A DNA stretch of 64,000 bases from Anaerosolibacter carboniphilus (GTDB lineage Bacteria > Bacillota > Clostridia > Peptostreptococcales > Thermotaleaceae). The position numbers and the translations under genes are program-made. Every line of letters begins with the position of its first letter. Positions within the stretch are counted from its first letter, which is position 1. The notes under the pieces are model-generated. The model was not told the origin of the DNA. It ran no database searches and saw only the letters and a program-made list of their open reading frames with translations. Below are positions 19,766 through 28,213 of the stretch, piece after piece. Where the stretch lies: contig NZ_JACHEN010000018.1 in the NCBI RefSeq assembly GCF_014205875.1, positions 1 to 64,000 on the forward strand. Reading direction: 5' to 3'.

Positions 19766-20503
19766 TTGAAAAATGTAAAGCTTACAATCGAATATGATGG
19801 TACAGGATTTCATGGATGGCAGCGTCAGGACCACCATAGAACAGTGCAAGAGGAAGTTGAAAAAGCTCTTGAGAAGATCATAAAGAAAAGAATTACAATC
19901 CATGGGTCAGGCAGAACCGATGCAGGGGTTCATGGACTAGGGCAGGTAGCCAGCTTTAAGGAGGATTTTACAATACCCATAGATAAGATTCCGTTGGCAG
20001 TCAATGCACTGCTTCCCGATGATGTGGCCATACGGAATGCTGAGGAGGTATCTCTAGACTTCCATGCACGATATTCAGCTGTAGGGAAACGATACATCTA
20101 TAAAATATACAATCGTCCATTACGTAGTCCCCTGCAACGAAATTATGCATACTTTGTTCCAACAGAGCTAAACTTGGATGCGATAAAAAAGGCAAGCAGC
20201 TTCTTTATAGGAGAGCATGACTTTAAGGCATTTATGGCATCGGGAAGCAGCATAAAAGATACTGTGAGAAGAATTCATAGACTTCATGTATATCAGGAAC
20301 AGGACATGCTTACAATAGAAGTGGAAGGAAACGGATTTTTATACAATATGGTCCGTATTATGGCAGGGACGCTAGTAGATATAGGGAAGAGTAAAATATC
20401 ACCAGAGAATATTCCCCAAATTATCTCTTCTGGAGATCGGACAAAGGCAGGACATACAGCACCTCCTCAAGGGTTATACTTAGCAGAAGTGTATTATGGA
20501 TAG
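19766..20503 (+). CDS. truA: tRNA pseudouridine(38-40) synthase TruA
   Basis: TruA (245 aa) makes pseudouridine at positions 38-40 of tRNA anticodon arms. The catalytic aspartate is in GSGRTDAGVHGLGQVA; LTIEYDGTGFHGWQRQ at the N-terminus and EGNGFLYNMVRIMAGTL near the C-terminus are family motifs. TTG at 19766 is preferred since it gives a normal length after AGGTGAAGG. The frame is open back to 19682, but those 28 residues are unlike the family. The position behind ecfT and before rplM-rpsI is the usual Firmicutes order. Confidence 0.93.
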   Translation: MKNVKLTIEYDGTGFHGWQRQDHHRTVQEEVEKALEKIIKKRITIHGSGRTDAGVHGLGQVASFKEDFTIPIDKIPLAVNALLPDDVAIRNAEEVSLDFHARYSAVGKRYIYKIYNRPLRSPLQRNYAYFVPTELNLDAIKKASSFFIGEHDFKAFMASGSSIKDTVRRIHRLHVYQEQDMLTIEVEGNGFLYNMVRIMAGTLVDIGKSKISPENIPQIISSGDRTKAGHTAPPQGLYLAEVYYG

Positions 20504-20572
20504 GCTAAGGTAAAGCTGAAGTTTGAAGGAAAAGAAAGAGATAAAAGAATATTGGGAAAGTCCAAATATTCC

Positions 20573-20601
20573 TTGACACGCACGGCACAATGTATTAGAA
20601 T
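20573..20601 (+). promoter_or_regulatory. Promoter of rplM-rpsI
   Basis: TTGACA (20573-20578), perfect -35, and TAGAAT (20596-20601) are spaced by 17 bp. Confidence 0.85.
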
Positions 20602-20610
20602 AGTAAAAGA

Positions 20611-20656
20611 GTCTGCATATTGAAAATCCACTAGCCCCGGATTTTTAAATATAGAG
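20611..20656 (+). ncRNA. Candidate L13 leader of rplM
   Basis: A small folded leader precedes rplM: AAAATCC (20623-20629) with GGATTTT (20639-20645), closed further out by ATATT (20617-20621) with AATAT (20648-20652). Size and position match the L13 leader known from Bacillus and relatives; assignment to that family is by position and fold only. Confidence 0.6.
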
Positions 20657-20704
20657 AACCGTGAAAAATGATTTATGGAAAAAGTAGTGATAGGAGGTAA
20701 ATAT

Positions 20705-21133
20705 ATGAAATCTTTCGTTGCTAAACCACTTGAAATCGAAAGAAAGTGGTATATAGTAGATGCAGAAGGCAAAACGTTAGGTCGTTTAGCTGCAGAAGTT
20801 GCATCCATCTTAAGAGGTAAGAAAAAACCAATTTATACACCACATGTTGATACAGGTGACTACGTAATTATCGTAAATGCTGAAAAAGTAGAGTTTACTG
20901 GTAAGAAGTTAGATCAAAAACTATACAGACACCATACAGGTTGGGCTGGTGGTTTAAAAGAAATCACAGCTAGAGAATTAATGGCAAAGAAGCCAACAAA
21001 AGCAGTTGAGTTAGCAATCAAGGGTATGCTTCCAAAGAATAGCTTAGGAAGACAAATGTATAAAAAACTAAAAGTATACGCTGGTGCCGAGCACAATCAT
21101 CAAGCTCAGCAGCCTGAAGTTCTTGATATATAG
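20705..21133 (+). CDS. rplM: 50S ribosomal protein L13
   Basis: L13 (142 aa) is an early large-subunit assembly protein. ATG at 20705 follows ATAGGAGGT and gives [20 protein letters not shown]; the ATG at 20675 is upstream of that site. [19 protein letters not shown] and [20 protein letters not shown] are signatures. It forms a two-gene operon with rpsI. Confidence 0.97.
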   Translation: MKSFVAKPLEIERKWYIVDAEGKTLGRLAAEVASILRGKKKPIYTPHVDTGDYVIIVNAEKVEFTGKKLDQKLYRHHTGWAGGLKEITARELMAKKPTKAVELAIKGMLPKNSLGRQMYKKLKVYAGAEHNHQAQQPEVLDI

Positions 21134-21158
21134 AACTGGATAGGGAGGAGGAAATACA

Positions 21159-21551
21159 ATGGCGAGAGTACAATACTATGGAACAGGTAGAAGAAAGACT
21201 TCCATTGCAAGAGTAAGATTGGTTCCTGGTGAAGGAAAAATTACAATCAACGGAAGAGACATAGATAACTACTGTGATTACGAAACGCTAAAGAGAGATA
21301 TCAGATTACCTCTTGCATTAACTGAAACAGAAGGTAGATTTGATGTTATCGCAAAAGTAGAAGGCGGCGGATATACAGGTCAAGCAGGTGCTTTAAGACA
21401 CGGTATTGCTAGAGCATTATTAAAGGCTGACGCTGAGCTTCGACCAATCCTTAAAAAAGCAGGTTTCTTAACAAGAGATCCAAGAATGAAGGAAAGAAAG
21501 AAGTATGGATTAAAGGCTGCAAGACGTGCACCTCAGTTCTCCAAAAGATAG
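21159..21551 (+). CDS. rpsI: 30S ribosomal protein S9
   Basis: S9 (130 aa) reaches the P-site tRNA with its C-terminal tail, which ends in QFSKR as is usual. [19 protein letters not shown] and [15 protein letters not shown] are family blocks. GGGAGGAGG lies before the ATG. Its last codons and the terminator behind it recur twice downstream (23530 and 24081), which suggests that the 3' end of this gene is an integration target. Confidence 0.97.
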   Translation: MARVQYYGTGRRKTSIARVRLVPGEGKITINGRDIDNYCDYETLKRDIRLPLALTETEGRFDVIAKVEGGGYTGQAGALRHGIARALLKADAELRPILKKAGFLTRDPRMKERKKYGLKAARRAPQFSKR

Positions 21552-21602
21552 GACCAATGGAATGCAGAATCCCTCAAACGACTATGTTTGGGGGATTTTT
21601 TA
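21536..21602 (+). repeat. Putative attachment site copy 1 (rpsI 3' end plus terminator)
   Basis: This segment, starting GTTCTCCAAAAGATAG inside the last rpsI codons and running through the terminator, matches 23530-23597 at about 88% by eye and 24081-24144 more loosely. The pattern fits an integration site at a gene 3' end. Confidence 0.6.
21568..21602 (+). terminator. Terminator of rplM-rpsI
   Basis: AATCCCTCAAAC (21568-21579) pairs with GTTTGGGGGATT (21586-21597), one G-U pair, loop GACTAT, followed by a T-run. Two related hairpins occur at 23560 and 24111. Confidence 0.92.
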
Positions 21603-21710
21603 TTGCAAAAATGCATGAGAATTTTTTATGAACTGAAGGTTTAGTTACTTATAAGGAAAGAAAGAACGTTCCAACTTGCCCAATTGCTAAATACACCTTT
21701 AACGAATCGG

Positions 21711-21736
21711 AGTAGGAGTAACTGCCTACTTTTTAT
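21711..21736 (+). terminator. Terminator-like hairpin in the rpsI downstream spacer
   Basis: AGTAGG (21711-21716) pairs with CCTACT (21725-21730), followed by TTTTTATT. No gene ends nearby; it may catch readthrough from rpsI. Confidence 0.5.
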
Positions 21737-21823
21737 TATTATGAAGGGAATATATGGAAGAGTGTAGAAATACTTATGCACTCAGTTTTATGCTATAGCG
21801 AACTATATTCAGGAGGGATAGAC

Positions 21824-22054
21824 ATGCAAAGAAAGATTGATATTGTTTTTGGCCTGATAGGAGGGCTTGTATTATTGCTGTTACCTTTAGAAAATATTTT
21901 GATTCGTTATAATCCGGCATCTCTATTAATTAAACTTCTAATAAGAGTCATATATGAATGGCTTCCATTGTTCGGTTTTATCATTATTATATTTTTCAGC
22001 GTTGTATTAATTATTGATGGATTTAAAAGTATTAGCAAAAGCAATAAGAAGTGA
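21824..22054 (+). CDS. Small membrane protein, unknown
   Basis: A 76-aa protein not recognised. Two long hydrophobic helices are clear, around residues 8-25 and 45-66, with a lysine-rich C-terminus (SISKSNKK) that would face the cytoplasm. ATG at 21824 follows AGGAGGG (21812-21818); the frame is open upstream to 21776 but without a ribosome-binding site. It lies in the accessory stretch behind rpsI. Confidence 0.65.
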   Translation: MQRKIDIVFGLIGGLVLLLLPLENILIRYNPASLLIKLLIRVIYEWLPLFGFIIIIFFSVVLIIDGFKSISKSNKK

Positions 22055-22334
22055 AAAATTTATAGTACAACTAGGTTTACATTGTCATATATATATAATG
22101 GCAAGCCTCTGATAAACAATAAAGGAAACTTTTCAGATAAATAGATTAAATTACTGTTTTGTGATATTTCTTATAAAAAGGGCAAAGTCATTCAAGAAAA
22201 ATGATTTCAATGTTTTATTAGGATGACTAAAGTTGAAACTCTCAACGGGGAGATAGGTCTTATAGGCACACCAACTTAGACTGTATTTAAGAAAATGTTG
22301 AAAATAATGCTAATAGTCTATAGGGAGGATTGTT

Positions 22335-22532
22335 ATGGTAATAGTAGTTACATTACTAGGTGCGTTGATATCATATGTTGTTTTAGGTGTCTTTACTCTT
22401 GACACTGATTCAGGAAACATTAGAGATGTAATTGTTGCTGCAACACCATTGATTTGCGGAAGTGTCTGGGGTAGTGCTGCATGGATAGTTCAAACTATTA
22501 AAAAAAGCTCTGTTAATAATAAGAAAGAATGA
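22335..22532 (+). CDS. Small membrane protein, unknown
   Basis: A 65-aa protein not recognised, with two hydrophobic stretches (residues 1-21 and 32-52) and a short lysine-rich end. GGGAGG lies 7 nt before the ATG. Flanks of 280 and 208 nt hold no recognised feature. It is probably cargo of the element suspected behind rpsI. Confidence 0.6.
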   Translation: MVIVVTLLGALISYVVLGVFTLDTDSGNIRDVIVAATPLICGSVWGSAAWIVQTIKKSSVNNKKE

Positions 22533-22740
22533 TACTTTGGCATATTATCCTCAACTAAAGAAATATTAAAGACTTGCGAACTAAACAGAGATTTAGCGAA
22601 TTCATTAAAGATCCTACAAGCGACTTATAATTACATCGCATTTGTAAAATATTACGAAGTATGGTGATATTTATAAGAATATTATAATTGTTTAATATTA
22701 AGGATCAAGAGTTTTATGAGCCTATACTGGAGGGGAATAG

Positions 22741-23349
22741 ATGAAAACTTTTGAAGATAAATCAAGAGAAAGCTATAATCGAAAGGCAGACGATTATGAT
22801 AATACTGCTGAGGGTAAATTTACAGTAAATTTTAAGAAACTTTTATTAGAAGAGATTAAAATAAAGCCTAATAATAGCATTTTAGACGTGGCTTGTGGTA
22901 ATGGAACATTTCTTAAAATGTTATCAAAAAAGTGTGACATTAGGGGCTATGGTATTGATATTTCAGAGAGAATGATTGAAAATGCAAAGAAAAGGTGCTC
23001 TGATATGACATTTGAAATAAGTAATTGTGATCATACATCATTTGAAAATCAGGTATTTGACGTTATAACTGTTTGTGCTGCATATCACCATTTTCCAGAT
23101 GTAAAAGCGTTTGCGCAAGAAGCAAGCCGTGTATTAAAACCCTATGGTAGCATATACATAGCAGATGTGTATTATCCATTTATTATTCGTGCAATCTGTA
23201 ACCCTTTTCTACCTCTATCAAAGGCAGGAGATGTAAAATTTTATTCTCCCAAGGAAATTATAAGTAACTTTGAAGCATTTGGCTTTAAGCAAGCAGGATT
23301 TAGAAGAGAAGGATACATTCAGATTATTGAAATGAGAAGATTATCATGA
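22741..23349 (+). CDS. Class I SAM-dependent methyltransferase
   Basis: A 202-aa methyltransferase of the UbiE/Methyltransf_11 type; the substrate is unknown. Motif I is ILDVACGNGTFL (about residues 47-58), the acidic residue after strand 2 is in YGIDISERMI, and motif post-I/II are SNCDHTSF and FDVITVCAAYHHFPD. GGAGGGG precedes the ATG. Its codon use and AT content look more AT-rich than the ribosomal genes, in line with an acquired segment, though this was not computed. Confidence 0.85.
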   Translation: MKTFEDKSRESYNRKADDYDNTAEGKFTVNFKKLLLEEIKIKPNNSILDVACGNGTFLKMLSKKCDIRGYGIDISERMIENAKKRCSDMTFEISNCDHTSFENQVFDVITVCAAYHHFPDVKAFAQEASRVLKPYGSIYIADVYYPFIIRAICNPFLPLSKAGDVKFYSPKEIISNFEAFGFKQAGFRREGYIQIIEMRRLS

Positions 23350-23394
23350 TAATTAAATATGTCGGATACAATATTCATAAATTGCGAAAATCCA

Positions 23395-23597
23395 GTTAAT
23401 GATTAAGACGACGCTAACTATTTTTTGTATTTTGAAAGATTAGGTCATATGGAAAGGCATAAAATTGTATTGATAACTAACAGGTAACTAACAAATGAGG
23501 CTTGAGACCGCTTAATCACCAAGGCGCAAGTTCTCAAAGAGATAGGACCTATGGAATGCAAAATCCCTCAAACACTTATGTCTGGGGGATTTTTTTA
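23395..23597 (+). repeat. Direct repeat unit A ending in a second rpsI tail (att copy 2)
   Basis: About 200 bp that recur at 23949-24144. A 24-nt stretch (23427-23450, starting GTATTTTGAAAGATTAGG) is identical in both. Two direct repeats TAACTAAC follow, 11 bp apart (23474 and 23485). From 23530 the unit has the rpsI tail: AAG TTC TCA AAG AGA TAG would read KFSKR-stop, close to the QFSKR-stop of rpsI but with different codons, then a matching terminator. Confidence 0.75.
23560..23597 (+). terminator. Terminator hairpin, copy 2
   Basis: AATCCCTCAAAC and GTCTGGGGGATT form the same stem as the rpsI terminator with small changes, followed by TTTTTTT. It may end the methyltransferase transcript. 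Confidence 0.75.
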
Positions 23598-23704
23598 TGG
23601 AGTGGAATATACCTTTCCTGCAACAACGCAAGATATGACATATAAGGCACTTCTGTTATGCAGAAAATTTATGGAATAAGTAGAAATTAGAATTTGGATG
23701 ATAA

Positions 23705-23915
23705 GTCGCTTCTGTAGAATAATGCGACGCAACAATAACGGTTGGACAGGGTCGTCCAACCCTACAAAATTACAGAGAATCATGTTTTTTGTAGGGAACG
23801 ATGCCGATCCCTACGAGATACTGTGCCCATTGGTAGGGGCAGACCTGAGTGTCTGCCCAAGAAAAATACCCAAATACCAAGGGGTGGACACATAGGTTCA
23901 TGCCCTATGATTATG
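23705..23915. repeat. Cluster of REP-like small hairpins
   Basis: Several perfect dyads stand close together: GTTGGAC/GTCCAAC (23741-23760), GTAGGGA/TCCCTAC (23791-23814) and GGGCAGAC/GTCTGCCC (23837-23858), plus GTCGC/GCGAC (23705-23728). The GTAGGG-GCAGAC wording resembles repeat families scattered in intergenic DNA of many bacteria. The short reading frames through it are not genes. Confidence 0.7.
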
Positions 23916-23948
23916 TCGCATCCTTCTTATATTACGAATCATATATTT

Positions 23949-24144
23949 TATGGTCAAGACGATAAAAATTGTGTTTCGTATTTTGAAAGATTAGGTCATA
24001 TAAGAAGGCATCAAATTGTATTCGTAACTAACATGTAACTAACAAATCAACTTCTAAATAGCTTATATCTTAATGTCCAAGTTCTCAAAGAGATAATATT
24101 TATAAATACAAAATCCCTCAAACGGTTGTGTTTGGGGGATTTTT
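23949..24144 (+). repeat. Direct repeat unit B ending in a third rpsI tail (att copy 3)
   Basis: Second copy of the unit at 23395. The 24-nt identical core is at 23978-24001; GTAACTAAC repeats lie at 24024 and 24035, again 11 bp apart. The rpsI tail starts at 24081 (AAG TTC TCA AAG AGA TAA) and the terminator hairpin (24111-24140) has loop GGTT with an intact T-run. Confidence 0.75.
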
Positions 24145-24254
24145 ATTCTCATATACAAACTATTTTACGGTCTCAAAATAATAGTGCATTGTAAGGCAAG
24201 CAAGACTTGTCGCAGCTTGTCTACTACCAGATATTCTTAAAAGACTAGCTCATT

Positions 24255-24515
24255 CTATTGAAGGCTCTTAGGGGTGCTTACTAAATACAGATAAGACCAA
24301 AATACGGATATGCCAATAGGATTCCTGAAAGGGTTAATATCATATTTGATTATCAACGTATAGCCGATAATCAGCATCATAGCAAATAGTGTGCCCTTGT
24401 ATTTAATACTTCCCAGAAGACTAATTAGTTTAGCTTTATAATTAAAAGCATTGTTCAGTAGGTAAAGTGTTAAAACCAAAATCGATGCAGGTAAAAATAA
24501 TGATAATAAATTCAT
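24255..24515 (-). CDS. Small membrane protein, unknown
   Basis: An 86-aa protein not recognised, with about three hydrophobic segments (residues 2-21, 41-60 and 65-82). A GGATAG sequence lies before the ATG on the minus strand, a modest ribosome-binding site. It is read convergently to the repeats behind rpsI and marks the right edge of that region. Confidence 0.55.
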   Translation of the reverse strand: MNLLSLFLPASILVLTLYLLNNAFNYKAKLISLLGSIKYKGTLFAMMLIIGYTLIIKYDINPFRNPIGISVFWSYLYLVSTPKSLQ

Positions 24516-24609
24516 AGGAAACTATCCTTTCAAAATAATTATAGGACAATTATATCAGAGTAGTATGAGTGTTACCATAGGATGGAAATGGAAAAGTAAT
24601 CGTTTTAAA

Positions 24610-25176
24610 TTATAATGTTAGCCACATTACACTCAAATTATTGTGCTTTTCTATTTCCTCAAAACCAAGTTCTTTGTACATATTCAGCGTGCCGCGATAA
24701 AGCTTTTCGGGTTCACCCTTAATGTCTACTGGGATCGCCAAAACTGCATCAAAGTCTTGTGCTCTAAAGTCTTCGACAGCTTGTTTGAGTAAAAGCCGTG
24801 CTACTCCTTGTTTTCTATATTCTGGGTGGATTACAAAGCAAATTACACAGCCAACTTTTTGATTTCTTATGATATGACTTATGTCGTTTTCGAGTCTTAT
24901 AAACTGGCGTACGTTGTTTGCATTACACCAACCGATACACTTGTCTCCATCAAATGCCAAGTAACCTCTCATATTGCCAGCCTGTATTTCTTCAATTGCC
25001 TCTGCGCGATTTTCTGCACCTGTTCTATTTTGCCATTGTTCACCTGAGCAGCTTGTGTGGTAAAACCTGCAAAAGCAAGTGGACCAATGGGGTGCATGAC
25101 CGAAATCTAGATTCTCAAGATATTCAGTAAAAATTGTGGCTAAGCCTGGGCTTAGTGGTTTAACTACATACTTCAT
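24610..25176 (-). CDS. GNAT family N-acetyltransferase
   Basis: A 188-aa acetyltransferase of unknown substrate. The acetyl-CoA binding region is seen as VIHPEYRKQGVARLLLKQAV (about 115-134). The N-terminal part has an uncommon cysteine-rich stretch HWSTCFCRFYHTSC. The ATG at 25176 is chosen because GGAAGGGGG precedes it at normal spacing; an ATG nine codons upstream has none. Single gene, with no partner close by. Confidence 0.85.
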   Translation of the reverse strand: MKYVVKPLSPGLATIFTEYLENLDFGHAPHWSTCFCRFYHTSCSGEQWQNRTGAENRAEAIEEIQAGNMRGYLAFDGDKCIGWCNANNVRQFIRLENDISHIIRNQKVGCVICFVIHPEYRKQGVARLLLKQAVEDFRAQDFDAVLAIPVDIKGEPEKLYRGTLNMYKELGFEEIEKHNNLSVMWLTL

Positions 25177-25379
25177 GGTGTTCCCCCTTCCTTTTAAAGA
25201 CAAGTTAGTTTCAAAATGCTTGATATTTAAAAATCCATGATTTATCGAAATACGAATACGATTAGGATAGTAATTTCACTTTTGATTAATAAATTTGCTA
25301 CGATTATCTTTTCTTATAGATTACATTATAGCAAATCTTTACTATACTTTCCAGAAATAAGAAGTAACATTAAGCAGAA

Positions 25380-25541
25380 CTATGGTGTATTTGACCGAAT
25401 GTAGGCTACGATAAGCTCGTCCAACTCTTGACTACATTCAATCACAGAGTTGGCCAGTAAGTTATAATTGTGGCATTTCAAGAGTACCAGTAATTCCCCA
25501 TTCATCACTTCAATTTTTTTCTTTAGTTCATTTCTCGACAT
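25380..25541 (-). CDS. Spo0E-like aspartyl-phosphate phosphatase
   Basis: A 53-aa protein. It reads MSRNELKKKIEVMNGELL near the start and has CSQELDELIVAYIRS near the end, which is the SxELDxLI signature of Spo0E-family phosphatases that dephosphorylate Spo0A in sporulation. The family fold is two helices, and the length fits. AAGGGGG lies 8 nt before the ATG on the minus strand. An orphan PAS kinase at 46072 might act in the opposite direction on the same phosphorelay (inference). Confidence 0.85.
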   Translation of the reverse strand: MSRNELKKKIEVMNGELLVLLKCHNYNLLANSVIECSQELDELIVAYIRSNTP

Positions 25542-25797
25542 CTTGTGATCCCCCTTTCAAAAAATGACAAAAAACTCAAAAAGACTCCTGATTCTTCAAG
25601 AGATGTTGTCGGTTTTAGTAATAATATGACAAATATGTAAATAAATGTAAGATTTATATTTTTATTATATTATAGGATCATCAAAAAATCAATAGCATGG
25701 ATATAAAAAAAGAGAAAAGTAGAATTTATTACAAGGATTTTCCGATAATTTATGTAATAATAGATGTATAACAAGAAGAAGAAAAGGAGAATCATAC

Positions 25798-26127
25798 ATG
25801 AATCGATATACAGAGTTTAAGCAAATTAGTTTACCAAAGTTAAACAATTTACAGCCAGGCTTAGAGTCCACTTGCTTAAAGCTTATGGAGGAAGCAGGCG
25901 AGCTTGCCCAAGCCATTGGAAAATTTAGGGGATTAAATGGGGAAAAGGTCAGCCTGGAGGATCAAGAAGTGGTGGATCGGATTGGTGACGAATTGTTGGA
26001 TGTGGCGCAAGTGGCTGTGTCGATGATGTTTGTGTTGGAGGAGAAATATGGTATTAACATTAAAGAGAAGGTAGATTCCCATATAGATAAGCTAATCCAA
26101 AAGGGGTATATTCGTGTTGCAGAGTAA
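25798..26127 (+). CDS. MazG-like nucleotide pyrophosphohydrolase
   Basis: A 109-aa single-domain MazG-like protein, expected to hydrolyse (d)NTPs to the monophosphate and pyrophosphate. The metal-binding pattern EExxE is at 31-35 (EEAGE) and ExxD at 65-68 (ELLD). Ribosome-binding site AAAAGGAG. It is too short for a full MazG; house-cleaning of non-canonical nucleotides is the likely role. The minus-strand spacer upstream (25542-25797) shows nothing clear beyond an AT-rich promoter zone. Confidence 0.85.
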   Translation: MNRYTEFKQISLPKLNNLQPGLESTCLKLMEEAGELAQAIGKFRGLNGEKVSLEDQEVVDRIGDELLDVAQVAVSMMFVLEEKYGINIKEKVDSHIDKLIQKGYIRVAE

Positions 26128-26201
26128 AAAAGCATTCCTTTCGTAGCATATGAGGATTATCCAATACATAGGATAATATATATCGTTCAAAGGAGAGGAT
26201 C

Positions 26202-27329
26202 ATGAAAAGAAATAAAATACTCTGTGTCATATTGTTTATCTTAGTTACGCTAATTTCTAGCTGTAGTGATAAAAATCAAGGGATAGAGGAAGAAATTCGC
26301 AACTTTATAAACCAGCAGGAGAAGCTAGTCCTTCAAAAGGATGTGGAAGCCTACATAGGAACGTTATCTTGGGAAAGTCCAGAGTATGTGGCAGAAAAGA
26401 AAAGCTGGATGAGAGACATTAAAAGTAGTGATATCCAGGATTATCAGTTAAAAATTGAAGATATGGACATCCGTGATAATCAAGCCTTTGTGGAGGTCAA
26501 TCAAAGCTATCGTTTGAAAGACGATTTGTATGAGGTTCGCTATCCATTGAGGCTTGTAAAGGAAAGAGGTAGTTGGAAGGATGGAGACTTGAAGTTTGAA
26601 AACATGAAAACAAAGCATTTTATTATCAAGTACTTCAGCTCTTCCACAAAATATGCAGAGAAAATTCGTGATGTATGTGAAATAGCCTATGAAAATGTTC
26701 AAAAGAGATATGGTGAAGGGATAGAAGGAACCACTGTTATCAAACTGTACAAGGATAAGGAAATGCTGAGACAGTCCGTGAAGCTTTCTTTTGGCTGGCA
26801 GTTTGCTGGTTGGTATGAATATCCTGAGTCCATAAAAACCACAGAATTCGAAAATGCTGAAGATTATCGAGAGATCCTGGAGCATGAATTGATCCACAAA
26901 CTAACGATCAAAAAAGCAGAGAATAATCTTCCCTATTGGTTTGCTGAGGGATTGGCCATGTATTTTAGTAATTTTCAAAATGAGCCTGAAATCTATAGTA
27001 TGAAGGATTACTATTTGAATACCTACAAGAATAAGTGGATGACCATCGAAAAGCTAGAGAAACTGAATCTGGAGATTATGGAGGATGAAGAAGAAATCCA
27101 GAACTACTATGATGGCGCTGGAATGATTGTGAAATTCATGATAGACACCTATGGAGAAGAGCGGGTAAAAAAAATCATAGAAGCTTTGGGCTCCTATGAC
27201 TACTTGGAAGGTACTGGCGCAGAGGTAGATACAGTATCTATTCAGAGATTTCATGAAGTGATTCCAAAGATCCTGGAGATCGATGTAACTGAATTGGATG
27301 ACTCATGGAAAGCATATTTAAAACAATAA
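26202..27329 (+). CDS. Lipoprotein with peptidase MA-like (gluzincin) domain
   Basis: A 375-aa putative membrane-anchored metallopeptidase. The N-terminus is a lipoprotein signal with lipobox LISSC (Cys at about 22). An N-terminal SnoaL/NTF2-like part (about 30-130) precedes the peptidase domain with HELIH at 228-232 and a downstream acidic helix YWFAEGLAMYFS that supplies the third ligand. The substrate is unknown. GGAGAGG precedes the ATG. Its 3' end overlaps a 16-bp dyad that may end transcription. Confidence 0.85.
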   Translation: MKRNKILCVILFILVTLISSCSDKNQGIEEEIRNFINQQEKLVLQKDVEAYIGTLSWESPEYVAEKKSWMRDIKSSDIQDYQLKIEDMDIRDNQAFVEVNQSYRLKDDLYEVRYPLRLVKERGSWKDGDLKFENMKTKHFIIKYFSSSTKYAEKIRDVCEIAYENVQKRYGEGIEGTTVIKLYKDKEMLRQSVKLSFGWQFAGWYEYPESIKTTEFENAEDYREILEHELIHKLTIKKAENNLPYWFAEGLAMYFSNFQNEPEIYSMKDYYLNTYKNKWMTIEKLEKLNLEIMEDEEEIQNYYDGAGMIVKFMIDTYGEERVKKIIEALGSYDYLEGTGAEVDTVSIQRFHEVIPKILEIDVTELDDSWKAYLKQ

Positions 27330-27372
27330 AGTAAAGCAGGGGGATTTAAGATTCCGCTGCTTTACTTTATTG
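27324..27372 (+). terminator. Terminator/dyad after the peptidase gene
   Basis: A perfect 16-bp stem (27324-27339 with 27357-27372), arm CAATAAAGTAAAGCAG, spans the stop codon of the peptidase gene. The T-tract is short. Confidence 0.7.
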
Positions 27373-27437
27373 TCCACTCTCATAAATTTTCTTTTATTGA
27401 ATATGAATAAATAGAAAATGAAGGAGGGGACGTCTCG

Positions 27438-28148
27438 ATGCGAGTGTTTGTCATACATAAAAGATGGTTCTTATTATGGATATTTCTCATAGGGGGAACG
27501 ATATTCTTATACCGATGGTATAGCAATCTATTGGAAGCCACTTCTCTGCCTACTACCCACAAGGTAATTGTTGTAGATGCAGGGCATGGTGGTATAGATG
27601 GTGGAGCCAGTGGGAGAAGTGGTGTGCTGGAAAGCCATATCAATTTAGAAATTGCACTACGGTTAAGAAAGTTACTGGAGCAAAGTGGTGCTATGGTGAT
27701 CCTGACTAGGGACACTGATATGGGGCTCTATTCAGACACTGGGAGAATCAGAGATAAAAAAAATGAAGATTTGAGAAATAGAAAAAAGATTATGAATGAA
27801 AGTGATGCAGATATTTTTGTGTCCATTCACTTAAATGCCTTTCCACAAAGCCAATATTATGGAGCGCAGGCCTTTTACCCCAAAAATTCTGAGAAAAGCA
27901 AACTATTGGCGCTGCTGATTCAAGAGGAACTAATCCGCATCCTTGATAATGGCAACAAGAGAGAGATAAAATTGAAGAACGATGTATATCTGATGCAGGA
28001 AAGTACAATACCTATGGTTCTAGTGGAGTGCGGCTTCCTGTCCAACCCTATGGAAGAAAGATTGCTGCAAGAATCAAAATATCAAGAAAAAGTGGCATGG
28101 AGTATCTATATTGGAATTTTAAGATATTTTAATGAAGTGAAAGAATAG
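27438..28148 (+). CDS. cwlD: N-acetylmuramoyl-L-alanine amidase CwlD
   Basis: CwlD (236 aa) takes part in making muramic-delta-lactam in the spore cortex. A single N-terminal membrane helix (10-25) anchors it. The Amidase_3 zinc ligands are H50 (VVDAGHGG), E65 (GVLES) and the H in SIHLNAFP; the catalytic glutamate is in VECGFLSNP. GGAGGGG lies before the ATG. In Clostridia cwlD often stands alone, and CwlD acts with the deacetylase PdaA, which is not in this window. Confidence 0.93.
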   Translation: MRVFVIHKRWFLLWIFLIGGTIFLYRWYSNLLEATSLPTTHKVIVVDAGHGGIDGGASGRSGVLESHINLEIALRLRKLLEQSGAMVILTRDTDMGLYSDTGRIRDKKNEDLRNRKKIMNESDADIFVSIHLNAFPQSQYYGAQAFYPKNSEKSKLLALLIQEELIRILDNGNKREIKLKNDVYLMQESTIPMVLVECGFLSNPMEERLLQESKYQEKVAWSIYIGILRYFNEVKE

Positions 28149-28213
28149 GGCTGAGTATAAGTGATTTTATAAGGGAACATATTAATAAAAGGAACCAATG
28201 AGGAGGTTAAACT

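Noticed and set aside
22226..22282. Short frame MTKVETLNGEIGLIGTPT
   Set aside because: Only 18 codons, no ribosome-binding site and no similarity I can support.
23698..24038. Two plus-strand frames (65 and 98 codons) through the REP-like cluster
   Set aside because: They follow hairpin repeats, have odd composition and no ribosome-binding site.
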